DNA of 64,000 nucleotides from an uncultured Anaerolineae bacterium (GTDB lineage: Bacteria > Chloroflexota > Anaerolineae > J036 > Brachytrichaceae): positions 1 through 64,000 of the forward strand of contig CALGMA010000011.1 of assembly GCA_937959265.1 (NCBI GenBank), read 5' to 3'. A program made the position numbers and the translations under genes. The notes below the pieces were generated by a model, which saw nothing but the letters and a program-made list of their open reading frames with translations, was not told the origin of the DNA and did no database searches. Below are positions 8,199-16,406 of this stretch, piece after piece. The first letter of the stretch is position 1; every line of letters begins with the position of its first letter.

Positions 8199-9116
8199 TT
8201 ACTCTGCCTTTACCTTGAAAGTGTCGAAGTCTCGCGCAATGACTGTATTGGGGAAGATGGCGCGCGCTTCGGCCTCCAGGTCGCGTTCGCGGTAACGGCC
8301 GGAGATGTGGGTGAGGATGAGCTGCTTGACGTTGGCCTCGCGCGCCAGCCGGGCGGCCAGGCCGGCGGTGATATGGCTGTTTTGGCGCGCCAGTTGGATG
8401 TCGGCGTCCATGTACGTCGCCTCAGTTACCAGCGCGTGCGCGTTACGTGCCACCTTCTCCAGACCGGTCGTCTCACCGATGTCGCCGGTCATCACCAACT
8501 TGGCGCCCGGCTGAAGCTCGTCGAGCACGTCTTCCGGCCGGATGACGCGGCCATCAGCCAGCGTGATCGGGATACCTCGAACCAAGTCGCGGCGCTCCGG
8601 ACCCTGCGGCACGCCGAGCGCAGTGGCTTTGTCGTTCAGGAACGGCCGGCGCGAGTGCTCTTGAAAGATGAAACCGAAGCAATCCGGCCCGCGATGTTGC
8701 ACCGGGAAGGCCACCACGTCGAAGTCTTCGCCCTTGAGGATGACGCCCGGTTTGATTTCGACCAGGTCGAGCTGGATGGGCGGACGCGCGCCGCGGAACA
8801 CGATGCGGTAGATCAGGTCTTCGATGCGGTCGAGCGCGCTCTGGCCGCCGTAGATCGTCATGCGCTCGATCGTTTCCCATTGCCCCAACGTAGAGAGGAT
8901 GCCGGCCAGGCCGAGGATGTGATCCAGATGCGAATGAGTGATCAGGATGTGTTCCAGCCGGCGGAATCCCAGGCCGCTGCTGAGCAACTGGCGTTGTGTG
9001 CCCTCGCCGCAATCCACCATGAAGCGATACTCATCGTGTGCGACGATGGCGGAGGAGAGGCCGCGCTTGGGTAATGGCGCAGAAGCAGCGGTGCCGAGGA
9101 AGGTGATTTCGAACAT
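8199..9116 (-). CDS. rnz: Ribonuclease Z (tRNA 3' endonuclease)
   Basis: A 305-residue metallo-beta-lactamase-fold enzyme that trims tRNA 3' trailers. The zinc motif THSHLDHILGL places H61, H63, D65 and H66 as ligands. MVDCGEGTQRQL, the internal VMTGDIGET segment (Asp ligand) and ILTHISGRY near the C-terminus complete the family pattern; length is typical of the short RNase Z. This fits a genome whose tRNA-Asn gene (at 23 kb) lacks an encoded CCA. The start MFEITFLGT matches the family N-terminus. A 14-bp inverted repeat ends seven bases before the ATG and could control its expression. Confidence 0.94.
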   Translation of the reverse strand: MFEITFLGTAASAPLPKRGLSSAIVAHDEYRFMVDCGEGTQRQLLSSGLGFRRLEHILITHSHLDHILGLAGILSTLGQWETIERMTIYGGQSALDRIEDLIYRIVFRGARPPIQLDLVEIKPGVILKGEDFDVVAFPVQHRGPDCFGFIFQEHSRRPFLNDKATALGVPQGPERRDLVRGIPITLADGRVIRPEDVLDELQPGAKLVMTGDIGETTGLEKVARNAHALVTEATYMDADIQLARQNSHITAGLAARLAREANVKQLILTHISGRYRERDLEAEARAIFPNTVIARDFDTFKVKAE

Positions 9117-9122
9117 GATGGG

Positions 9123-9172
9123 AATGCAGAATCGAGCGCAGCGTTGAGCACGATGTTTCTCAATTCTGCATT
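9123..9172. repeat. Inverted repeat in the rnz leader
   Basis: AATGCAGAATCGAG (9123-9136) and CTCAATTCTGCATT (9159-9172) pair with a single internal mismatch across a 22-base loop. On the minus strand the arm nearest rnz ends seven bases before its ATG, so it would occlude the ribosome site. On the plus strand the stem runs into five T residues but no plus-strand gene precedes it. Confidence 0.6.
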
Positions 9173-9185
9173 TTTAACTCTAAAT

Positions 9186-10214
9186 TCAAACCGCCTGAGC
9201 CAGCCGTTCGGCGTACTGCCGGCGGTAGAACTCTTTGAACTCGCCGCTCTTGATCTTGCGCCACCACCACGCGTTGTTCATATACCAGTCCACCGTCTCG
9301 CGTAACGCGCCCTCGAAGTCCGCGCGCGGCGCCCAGCCCAACGCGCGCAGCTTGCGGGTATCGAGCGCGTAGCGCCGGTCATGGCCAGGGCGGTCGGCCA
9401 CACGCTTGATCAACGACTCCGGCTTGCCCAGGATGCGCAGCATCATGCGAATCACGTCGATGTTGTGCTGCTCGTTCTCGCCGCCCACGTTGTAGGCTTC
9501 GCCCACCTCACCCTTGGTTAACACCATGTCTATGCCTGTGACGTGATCTATCACATGCAACCAGTCGCGCACTTGCATACCATCGCCATACAGCGGCAAC
9601 GGCAGGTCGTCAATCGCGTTGGTGATGAACAGCGGCAGCAGCTTCTCCGGGTATTGGTATGGGCCAAAGGTGTTGGAGCCGCGCGTGACCGTGACCGGCG
9701 CGTTGTATGTGACGCGATATGAGCGGATGAGTAGCTCGGCGGAGGCCTTGCTGGCCGAGTAGGGCGAGTTGGGTTCGAGCGGGTCAGTCTCCTTCGAGTA
9801 ACCTTCTTGAATGTCGCCGTACACCTCATCGGTGGAAACCTGATGGAAGCGTTCCAGGCCAAACTCCCGTGTCGCCTCCAGCAGCACATAGGTGCCATAC
9901 ACGTCAGTCATGATGAATGCGTCAGGGTCGAGGATCGAGCGATCCACGTGCGACTCCGCGGCGAAGTTGACGATCGTATCAATGCGATGTTGGCGGATCA
10001 GGTCGAACACGACCTTGCGATCTGCGATATCAGCCTGCGCAAAGCTATAACGCCCCTTGAACTTCTCTGCAACATCTTGCAGGTTGTCGAGGTTGCCGGC
10101 GTAGGTCAGCTTATCGAGCACAAGGATGTACCAGTCGGGATGCGCCTCGAGGGCGTAGCGGACGTAGTTCGAGCCGATGAAGCCCGCGCCTCCGGTGATC
10201 ATGACGTTCTTCAT
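9186..10214 (-). CDS. rfbB: dTDP-glucose 4,6-dehydratase
   Basis: A 342-residue extended short-chain dehydrogenase converting dTDP-glucose to dTDP-4-keto-6-deoxyglucose, the second step toward dTDP-rhamnose and other deoxysugars. TGGAGFIGSN (residues 7-16) is the NAD-binding glycine motif. STDEVYGD carries the dehydratase-specific T128-D129-E130 set, and PYSASK gives Tyr152 and Lys156. Length is typical. No other rhamnose-pathway gene is adjacent, so the gene stands alone here. The ATG at 10214 has TAGAAT nine bases upstream and no Shine-Dalgarno, suggesting a near-leaderless transcript. Confidence 0.95.
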   Translation of the reverse strand: MKNVMITGGAGFIGSNYVRYALEAHPDWYILVLDKLTYAGNLDNLQDVAEKFKGRYSFAQADIADRKVVFDLIRQHRIDTIVNFAAESHVDRSILDPDAFIMTDVYGTYVLLEATREFGLERFHQVSTDEVYGDIQEGYSKETDPLEPNSPYSASKASAELLIRSYRVTYNAPVTVTRGSNTFGPYQYPEKLLPLFITNAIDDLPLPLYGDGMQVRDWLHVIDHVTGIDMVLTKGEVGEAYNVGGENEQHNIDVIRMMLRILGKPESLIKRVADRPGHDRRYALDTRKLRALGWAPRADFEGALRETVDWYMNNAWWWRKIKSGEFKEFYRRQYAERLAQAV

Positions 10215-10223
10215 GTTTTCGAG

Positions 10224-10229
10224 ATTCTA
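10224..10229 (-). promoter_or_regulatory. -10 box TAGAAT 9 bases before the rfbB ATG (near-leaderless)
   Basis: TAGAAT on the minus strand, nine bases from the start codon at 10214. A GGAAGG lies upstream of the box and so cannot serve as a ribosome site for a transcript started from it. Same spacing as at dinG and the potassium channel gene. Confidence 0.55.
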
Positions 10230-10268
10230 CCTTCCATCATCAGAGATATGTTTTGAGACACTCGTTTG

Positions 10269-10293
10269 TCGCAGCCGAACGTTCACTCTGCGA
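10269..10293. promoter_or_regulatory. Possible LacI-type operator palindrome
   Basis: TCGCAG (10269-10274) and CTGCGA (10288-10293) flank a central AACGTT (10278-10283). The centre of the inner palindrome falls within half a base of the centre of the outer arms. A central ACGT flanked by dyad arms is the usual style of LacI/GalR operators. It lies 45 bases upstream of the -35 of the ABC operon and 40 bases upstream of the rfbB -10. No regulator gene is nearby. Confidence 0.35.
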
Positions 10294-10296
10294 CGC

Positions 10297-10329
10297 TGAA
10301 ATTTGCCGATTCGTGAAATTTGAAGTTTC
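10297..10329 (+). repeat. Short AT-rich direct repeats upstream of the ABC-operon promoter
   Basis: TGAAATTTG occurs at 10297-10305 and 10314-10322 (17-base pitch), followed by a third, weaker copy TGAAGTTTC at 10321-10329. The block ends nine bases before the -35 box. It could be an activator site or UP-like element. Confidence 0.4.
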
Positions 10330-10337
10330 AATCTGAC

Positions 10338-10364
10338 TTGACAATCCCGATAAGCTTGTATAAA
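10338..10364 (+). promoter_or_regulatory. Sigma-70-type promoter of the first ABC operon
   Basis: TTGACA (10338-10343) and TATAAA (10359-10364) with a 15-base spacer, or ATAAAA one base later with 16. Transcription would start near 10371, giving a leader of about 270 bases. It is the best -35/-10 pair I found in the window. Confidence 0.65.
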
Positions 10365-10398
10365 ACCGATTTAGTTTGTTGGCTGACGCCTGGAGGGT

Positions 10399-10612
10399 GG
10401 CTGCTTTGTCCAACGCACAACGCAGCCAAGACCACCATAGGGCCAAAAAATCGTCATGTTGAAGGAGGGCGTCTATTCGAAGAGAGGCAACACGAATCCA
10501 TCATTGTTGTCATCAAATACCTTAGTCCTGAGACGATTGACTGTAAATCGTCGCATTTGAGGGAGCGTGACATCGCTCCCAAACCATGAGCAGAGTTCCC
10601 CGCGATGGGAAC
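10399..10612 (+). other. Structured 5' leader with four stem-loops
   Basis: Four hairpins lie in order between the promoter and the binding-protein gene. (1) GGCTGC/GCAGCC (10399-10404 with 10422-10427) continued by TTGT/ACAA around a single mismatch. (2) GACGATT (10532-10538) with AATCGTC (10546-10552). (3) GGGAGCG (10561-10567) with CGCTCCC (10574-10580). (4) GTTCCC (10595-10600) with GGGAAC (10607-10612). None is followed by a T run, so simple termination is unlikely. They may stabilise the message or control translation. I do not recognise a known riboswitch. No gene is seen in 10215-10643. Confidence 0.5.
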
Positions 10613-10643
10613 GGATGAACTGGAATTTAAGAAGAGGAAAGCC

Positions 10644-12743
10644 ATGAGAAGAACCAAGCTGATTTCTCTCATCACTGGTGCAGCGTTTGTGCTGGCTGCC
10701 TGCGGCGCACCGGCCGAGCAACCTGCTCCGACGACCGCCCCTGCGGCTCCTACCCAACCCCCTGCCGCACCAACCGCGGCCATTCAAGCCGTAGAAGCCA
10801 CAGCTACACCCATGCCGACGGTTGCCCCCGAGGCCGAATTCAAGGAAGCGCCTGACCTGGCTAAGCTGGTCAGCGAAGGGAAGCTGCCGCCCGTCAAAGA
10901 ACGTCTGCCCGAGCAGCCCGTGGTGACGCCGGTGCGTGAAGCCATTGGTAAGTACGGCGGCACGATCCAAACCGCAAGCTGGTGGCCCGGCGTGGGCAAC
11001 GTGCTCCTCTATATCTCGGAGCCGCCGATCAAGTGGAAGGCCGACCTGACCGGCTACGAGCCTGGCTTGGCCGAAAGCTACGAGTGGTCGGAGGACGGCA
11101 AGACCTTCACCCTGAAGCTGCGCAAGGGCCTCAAGTGGTCCGACGGTCAGCCCTACACCACAGCCGACTGGAAGTTCTGGTGGGAGGACATGGTGAAGGA
11201 CGAGGACTACAAGGGTAGCGTCAGCCGCCCGGCCTGGTTGCGGAAGTCCGATGGCTCGTTGATTGATATGGAATTCCCCGATGACTACACGGTGGTGTGG
11301 AAGTCGGATCAGCCCATGTGGATCAATCCGTTCTACATGGCGCAGGGCTTCTGGGAGTTTGCCAACCCGATGATGAAGCCGGCGCACTACCTGAAGCAGT
11401 TCCACCCCAAGTATGCGTCGGACAAGACCTACGACGACTTGCAGAAGGCTGACCAGTGGTGGCTGAACCCCGAATTCCCGTGCTTGTTCGCCTGGTGTCT
11501 CACCGAGCTTTCGCAGGATGGCCAGAACTACAAGTTCACCCGCAACCCCTACTACTGGCGCGTGGATGAGCAAGGCAACCAGTTGCCCTATATTGACGCC
11601 ATTGCCGTAGAGATCGTGCAGGACGAGCAGGTGCGCATCCTGAACTGTGCACAGGGGCGCTACGACACGGCGTTCCGTGTTTGCGGCGGCCCGAACGAGA
11701 TCCCGCTGCTACAAGAGAAGGCTGAAGCCAGCGGCTATCGCTTCCTGGAGAACTACCTGAACGGCGCTGGCGCATGGCCGGGTTACATGGTGAACCAGTA
11801 CTATGTCGAGGGTGGCAAGAACTATCCGGACGACACACCGGAGATGGCGGCTGAGATTCGCACGTTGTTGCGCGACAAGCGCTTCCGCCAGGCCCTCTCG
11901 CACGGGATGGATCGTGAGCGCATGATTGACGTGGTGTGGGGCGGCATCGGCGATGCCAAGGGCGCCACCATCAGCCCGCAGTCGTGGCACTTTGCCAGCC
12001 CGGAGGGTCAGGAAGTCTACAAGAAGTGGGCGTCGGCTTACGCTAACTTCGACCCGGATAAGGCCAACGCGCTGCTCGACGAGATCGGTATGAAGAAGGG
12101 CGCGGATGGCTTCCGCACGTTACCCAGCGGCAAGCCCTTTGAGCTGGTGATGGACATCAGCGACTGGGGCGGCAGCCTGAAGGTGCAAGTGGATGCTGCA
12201 GCCGAAGCGAAAGCGCAGTGGGAAGCGAACCTGGGCATCAAGGTGAAGGTGAACAACTTGCAGGGCCAGCCTGAGCTGGATACCCGCACCAACGAAGGCC
12301 AGTACATGATCCGCGGTGCGCACATCTCGGAGATCGACATCTGGACGTATCCGGACTGGATCTTCCCGATTGTCAACCGCTACATGTTCCCGCTCGAGGG
12401 GCGGTGGTATGCCAGCGGCAAAGACCAGTGCAAGTTGGTCGAGGGCCAACCCTACTCCTGTGGTGTGAAGCCCGAGGCAGGCAGCCCGGCTGCCAAGCTT
12501 CAGGCGCTCTACGAGAAGGGGTTGCAGACCAAGACCATCGAGGACCGCCACAAGGTGGTCTGGGAGGCGATTGACGTGATCGTCGAGGATGGGCCGTTCG
12601 TAATCGGCGTAGCCGGCGACCAGCCCATGCCCATCATTGTCAAGAACTATATGCGCAACATCCTGGATTACGGCGTAGTCGGTCCATGGGCGCCGGCGAC
12701 CCCTGGCAACCAGATCCCTGCGACGTGGTGGATGGACAAGTAG
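10644..12743 (+). CDS. ABC transporter substrate-binding lipoprotein, family 5 (peptide/oligosaccharide)
   Basis: A 699-residue extracytoplasmic binding protein. MRRTKLISLITGAAFVLAAC is a lipoprotein signal with lipobox LAAC and acylated Cys20. A Pro/Ala/Thr-rich linker follows, then the family-5 body (LAESYEWSEDGKTFTLKLRK, KWSDGQPYTTADWKFWWED, RQALSHGMDRERMI). Start chosen at 10644 because GAGG sits seven bases upstream and this ATG begins the signal peptide; an in-frame ATG at 10605 would put 13 charged residues before it. It is longer than typical DppA/OppA (about 540 residues), as in the oligosaccharide-binding members known from thermophiles. The operon ends in an alpha-glucosidase, so an oligosaccharide ligand is plausible but unproven. 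Confidence 0.9.
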   Translation: MRRTKLISLITGAAFVLAACGAPAEQPAPTTAPAAPTQPPAAPTAAIQAVEATATPMPTVAPEAEFKEAPDLAKLVSEGKLPPVKERLPEQPVVTPVREAIGKYGGTIQTASWWPGVGNVLLYISEPPIKWKADLTGYEPGLAESYEWSEDGKTFTLKLRKGLKWSDGQPYTTADWKFWWEDMVKDEDYKGSVSRPAWLRKSDGSLIDMEFPDDYTVVWKSDQPMWINPFYMAQGFWEFANPMMKPAHYLKQFHPKYASDKTYDDLQKADQWWLNPEFPCLFAWCLTELSQDGQNYKFTRNPYYWRVDEQGNQLPYIDAIAVEIVQDEQVRILNCAQGRYDTAFRVCGGPNEIPLLQEKAEASGYRFLENYLNGAGAWPGYMVNQYYVEGGKNYPDDTPEMAAEIRTLLRDKRFRQALSHGMDRERMIDVVWGGIGDAKGATISPQSWHFASPEGQEVYKKWASAYANFDPDKANALLDEIGMKKGADGFRTLPSGKPFELVMDISDWGGSLKVQVDAAAEAKAQWEANLGIKVKVNNLQGQPELDTRTNEGQYMIRGAHISEIDIWTYPDWIFPIVNRYMFPLEGRWYASGKDQCKLVEGQPYSCGVKPEAGSPAAKLQALYEKGLQTKTIEDRHKVVWEAIDVIVEDGPFVIGVAGDQPMPIIVKNYMRNILDYGVVGPWAPATPGNQIPATWWMDK

Positions 12744-13091
12744 TCGTTTGTGACGCGGGTGACGTCATCGCGCGTCGCCCATGCCACATAGTGATGCGGC
12801 GGAGGGGGTTTACCTCATCCGCCGCATCGGTTCTCTCGGTGTCATCACACCCTTTGACGATCCATCGTTCGGTGCCCGTTCGAGCAGATCAGTCGGCTAT
12901 TCGAACGCCTCTACTCGGCAAGCGCGATCTTCACCGAGCGCCTATCTAGAGAAGCCAGTTGAGCGGTAGAGGCAATGTCTTCATGCCGACTATCCAACCG
13001 CACTTCACACTGCGAGTTTTCGGATAGACTCTGAACGATTGAGATTGCTGTATGGGCCTCGCTCGCGGGGCTCGATGATGAAGAAGCGCAT
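12744..13091 (+). other. 348-base gap between binding-protein and permease genes, with stem-loops
   Basis: No convincing gene. Two hairpins follow the stop codon: GACGCG (12752-12757) with CGCGTC (12771-12776), and a perfect 11-bp stem GATGCGGCGGA (12793-12803) with TCCGCCGCATC (12818-12828). Neither is followed by a clean T run. They fit an mRNA-stabilising or partial-attenuation element that keeps binding protein more abundant than permease. The second arm also translates in one frame to YLIRRIG, echoing the start of the downstream permease (NYLIRRIGYAL). Confidence 0.55.
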
Positions 13092-14078
13092 ATGGTGAAC
13101 TATCTCATTCGCCGGATCGGTTACGCGTTGATCATGATTGTGCTGGTGTCCTTCGTCAGCTTCGTGATCATCGAGCTGCCCCCCGGCGACTTCCTGACTC
13201 AAAAAGTCGAGCAACTGCGTGCGCGCGGCGACCGCAGCGCGGAGCAACAGGTGGAGATGCTACGCCTGCGCTATGGGTTGGATAAGCCCTTCCTCGAGCG
13301 TTACATCAACTGGGCAACCAATTTTTTGCGTGGTGACTTCGGCGAATCGTTCGAGTTCGAACGGCCGGTGAGCGAGATCCTCGGTGCGCGCCTGGGCTAC
13401 ACGGTCGTCCTCGCACTGGCCACGACGCTGATTACCTGGTTCCTGGCCATCCCCCTCGGTGTGATTTCCGCGGTGAAACAATACTCGCTGACCGACCAAA
13501 TCATCTCGGTGATCAGCTTCATCGGTCTGGGCATGCCCGGCTTCTTGCTGGCACTGATCATCATGTATTTTGCGATCATCGTCTTCAACCTGGAAGTGAC
13601 GGGGCTGTTCTCGCCACAGTTCCAGGATGCACCGTGGAGCCTTGCGAAGTTCATGGATTTGCTGGGGCATCTCTGGCTGCCCGCACTGATCGCCGCCGTC
13701 ACCGGCATCGGCGGCCTGGTGCGCATCATGCGCGGCAACTTGCTGGATACGCTCGGCCAGCCGTTCGTCGAGTCGGCGCGGGCGCGTGGGCTGAAAAACC
13801 GCACGGTGGTCTGGAAGCACGCCGTTCGCATTGCGATCAACCCTCTGATCACCATCCTCGGATCGGAAGTGTTCCCCAGCATCGTGGTCGGCTCGGCGCT
13901 GGTGTCCATCGTGCTGAACCTGCCGACCATCGGGCCGGTGTTTGTGGACTCGCTGCGCAAGCTGGATATGTATTTGGCCGGCACGTGCATCGTCTTCCTA
14001 ACGATCATGTTGCTGGTTGGCAACCTGGTAGCCGACTTGTTGCTTGCGTGGGTGGATCCGCGCATCCGGCTGGAGTAG
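13092..14078 (+). CDS. ABC transporter permease, DppB/OppB type
   Basis: A 328-residue inner-membrane permease with the DppB pattern. YLIRRIGYALIMIVLVSFVS is the first membrane helix. A periplasmic loop with LRLRYGLDKPFLERYINW follows, then about five further helices. The cytoplasmic EAA-type loop (ARARGLKNRTVVWKHAVR, about residues 226-243) couples to the ATPase. It pairs with the next gene as a heterodimeric channel. The start at 13092 has only a weak GAAGAAG upstream; the 348-base gap before it may lower its expression relative to the binding protein. Confidence 0.93.
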   Translation: MVNYLIRRIGYALIMIVLVSFVSFVIIELPPGDFLTQKVEQLRARGDRSAEQQVEMLRLRYGLDKPFLERYINWATNFLRGDFGESFEFERPVSEILGARLGYTVVLALATTLITWFLAIPLGVISAVKQYSLTDQIISVISFIGLGMPGFLLALIIMYFAIIVFNLEVTGLFSPQFQDAPWSLAKFMDLLGHLWLPALIAAVTGIGGLVRIMRGNLLDTLGQPFVESARARGLKNRTVVWKHAVRIAINPLITILGSEVFPSIVVGSALVSIVLNLPTIGPVFVDSLRKLDMYLAGTCIVFLTIMLLVGNLVADLLLAWVDPRIRLE

Positions 14079-14115
14079 GTCGCAATCTTGGAGTCTTCGA
14101 GGGAGGATTGAACAA

Positions 14116-15252
14116 ATGGCAGTTGCAACCGCGCCTACGGCGCTGCCCGTCGCCAAGAAGAGGGAGTTGGGGCAAAGTTACTGGGACCTGGTCAAGTACC
14201 GCTTCAAGAGGAATAAACTCGGCGTGCTTGGCCTTATCCTGCTCATCGCCTTGTATGTCTCGTTCGTGGCGATCCCGGAGTTCATTTCGCCGTATCAGTT
14301 GGAGAACCGCAGCAACTTTGTCGAAGCGCCGCCGACGGCGATTCGCTTCGTGGACGCGAACGGCCAGTTCCAGGCGCCGTTCATCTACGGGTTGGATCGC
14401 AAGATAGATACAGTCAAGCGCCTGCGCACCTGGGAGATCAACACCGACCGGAAGTATCCCCTCCGGTTGTTCGTGCAGGGCGATGAGTATCGATTGTTCG
14501 GCCTGATCCCGATGAACATCCACCTGTTCGGCATCGAGGCCGATCAGAAGGAGCAGCGCATCTTCATCATGGGCGCCGACGCCCTGGGGCGAGACTATTT
14601 CACGCGCATTTTGTACGGCGGCCGGCTATCGCTGATGATCGGCTTGATCGGTCAGTTCCTGACGCTGGCGCTGGGCGTGACGCTGGGCGTGATCTCCGGC
14701 TACTACGGCGGTGCGGTGGACATGTTCGTGCAGCGCTTCACCGAGTTCCTGGCCGCCTTCCCCAACATCCCGTTATTCATGGCGCTCTCGGCGGCCATCC
14801 CGGCGTTTTGGTCGCCCATCGTGGTGTATTTCATGCTCACACTGATCCTGGCCTTCCTGAACTGGGGTGGCCTGGCACGCCAGGTGCGCGGCTTGATCCT
14901 CTCACTGCGCGAGCGTGAATATGCGCTGGCGGCCAAGAGCTTTGGCGCGAAAGACCGGCGCATCATGTTTCGCCACCTGATGCCGGGCACGATGAGCCAC
15001 GTGATCGTGATTGCCACGCTCTCCATCCCGGGCATGATTCTGGCCGAGACGGCGCTGAGCTGGCTGGGCCTGGGCCTGCGCCCACCGCTAACCAGTTGGG
15101 GCACCTTGCTACAAGACGCGGCTACGGTGCGCGCCATCCGCTTCGTGCCATGGTTGCTGTGGGTCGTCCCGCCCATCTTGCTCACCATCCTCACCTATAA
15201 CATGCTCGGCGACGGGCTGCGCGACGCGCTCGACCCTTACAGCAGCCGCTAG
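14116..15252 (+). CDS. ABC transporter permease, DppC/OppC type, with large periplasmic insert
   Basis: A 378-residue permease. The ATG at 14116 is preceded by GGGAGG ten bases upstream and gives MAVATAPTALPVAKKREL; the frame is open further up only as overlap with the previous gene. The OppC N-terminal helix (GVLGLILLIALYVSFVAI) is followed by about 125 periplasmic residues. Then comes the core, starting at GADALGRDYFTRILYGGRLS, with the EAA loop AAKSFGAKDRRIMFRHLMPG. The insert is longer than in the enteric DppC and is the kind of extension seen in some oligosaccharide-type Opp permeases. Confidence 0.93.
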   Translation: MAVATAPTALPVAKKRELGQSYWDLVKYRFKRNKLGVLGLILLIALYVSFVAIPEFISPYQLENRSNFVEAPPTAIRFVDANGQFQAPFIYGLDRKIDTVKRLRTWEINTDRKYPLRLFVQGDEYRLFGLIPMNIHLFGIEADQKEQRIFIMGADALGRDYFTRILYGGRLSLMIGLIGQFLTLALGVTLGVISGYYGGAVDMFVQRFTEFLAAFPNIPLFMALSAAIPAFWSPIVVYFMLTLILAFLNWGGLARQVRGLILSLREREYALAAKSFGAKDRRIMFRHLMPGTMSHVIVIATLSIPGMILAETALSWLGLGLRPPLTSWGTLLQDAATVRAIRFVPWLLWVVPPILLTILTYNMLGDGLRDALDPYSSR

Positions 15253-15261
15253 GAGATCATC

Positions 15262-16401
15262 ATGGAGACCCCATTTCCACAGACGTCGGTCGCCACAACT
15301 GCATCGCCGGCCGACACGCGCCAGACGCTTCTCGAAGTGCGCGACCTCAAGGTCGAGTTCAACATCCGCGGCGGTGTGGTCAAGGCCGTAGATGGCCTGA
15401 CTTACGACATCAGGCGTGGCCAAACCGTGGGCATCATTGGCGAGAGCGGCTGTGGCAAGTCTGTCACTGCACGCGCCATTTTGCGCATGGTGCCCAAGCC
15501 CGGCAAGATCACCAGCGGCGAGATTCTGTACTACCGCTACTCGCGCTACCCCGATAAGGACGGCAAGATCAAGGACATCGAGGTCATTGACATGACCAAG
15601 CTCGACCCCGACGGCGAGCTGGTGCGCCAGATCCGCGGCGGTGAGATCGCCATGATCTTCCAGGAGCCGATGAGTTCGCTCACGCCGGTCTACACCGCCG
15701 GCGCGCACCTGAACGAGGCGATCACCCTGCACCGCCTGCTGCCGGTCAAGAAGCTCGGCGATCAGATGGTCGAGAAGATCATGCAGTACCGTCCCGTGAC
15801 AAAAGAGGAAGCGCGGGAGATCGCTATCCAGATGCTGCGTCGCGTCGGCATCCCCAAGCCAGAACAGCGCGTAGACAGCTATCCGCACCAGCTCTCCGGC
15901 GGCCAGCGTCAGCGCGTAATGATTGCCATCGCGCTCTCTACCGAGCCGTATATGCTGATTGCAGACGAGCCAACTACTGCGCTGGATGTCTCCATCGAGG
16001 CGCAGATCCTCGACATCATGCGCGAGCTGCAGCAGACGGCCAACATGGCGATCATGTTCATCACCCACAACCTCGGCGTGATTGCCAGCATGGCCGATGA
16101 GATCGTGGTGATGTACATGGGCAAGCAGGTCGAGCGCGCGAAGGTGGTGGACTTGTTCTACAACCCCAAGCATCCTTACACCAAGGCGCTGCTCCAGTCG
16201 GTGCCCAAGCTCGGCCCGAAAACCGGCACGCGCCTGGCTTCTATCGAGGGCATGGTGCCCGATCCCCTGCACTTGCCGACCGGCTGCGTGTTCCATCCGC
16301 GTTGTCCGGCCTTCATGGCGGGCAAGTGCGATAAGCTCATCCCGAACTGGACCAACGTCGGCGAGAACCACTGGGTGCGTTGCTTGCTCTATGAGGAGTG
16401 A
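15262..16401 (+). CDS. ABC transporter ATP-binding protein, DppD/OppD type
   Basis: A 379-residue cytosolic ATPase. Walker A is GESGCGKS (residues 60-67), the ABC signature is LSGGQRQR (about residue 211) and Walker B is [13 protein letters not shown]. The oligopeptide-transporter C-terminal domain holds [15 protein letters not shown] and a final Cys close to the end, a four-Cys arrangement reported to bind an Fe-S cluster in some DppD proteins. An insert of about 20 residues ([16 protein letters not shown]) follows the usual Q-loop approach region. The gene starts nine bases after the permease stop with AGGAG upstream. Confidence 0.94.
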   Translation: METPFPQTSVATTASPADTRQTLLEVRDLKVEFNIRGGVVKAVDGLTYDIRRGQTVGIIGESGCGKSVTARAILRMVPKPGKITSGEILYYRYSRYPDKDGKIKDIEVIDMTKLDPDGELVRQIRGGEIAMIFQEPMSSLTPVYTAGAHLNEAITLHRLLPVKKLGDQMVEKIMQYRPVTKEEAREIAIQMLRRVGIPKPEQRVDSYPHQLSGGQRQRVMIAIALSTEPYMLIADEPTTALDVSIEAQILDIMRELQQTANMAIMFITHNLGVIASMADEIVVMYMGKQVERAKVVDLFYNPKHPYTKALLQSVPKLGPKTGTRLASIEGMVPDPLHLPTGCVFHPRCPAFMAGKCDKLIPNWTNVGENHWVRCLLYEE

Positions 16402-16406
16402 TAGCG

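Noticed and set aside
7872-9074. A 400-codon open frame on the plus strand
   Set aside because: Antisense to the histidine phosphatase and RNase Z genes, which carry catalytic motifs.
12686-12969. Short open frames in the gap after the binding-protein gene
   Set aside because: No ribosome site, no family resemblance apart from the seven-residue YLIRRIG echo, and the strand composition is dominated by the hairpins.
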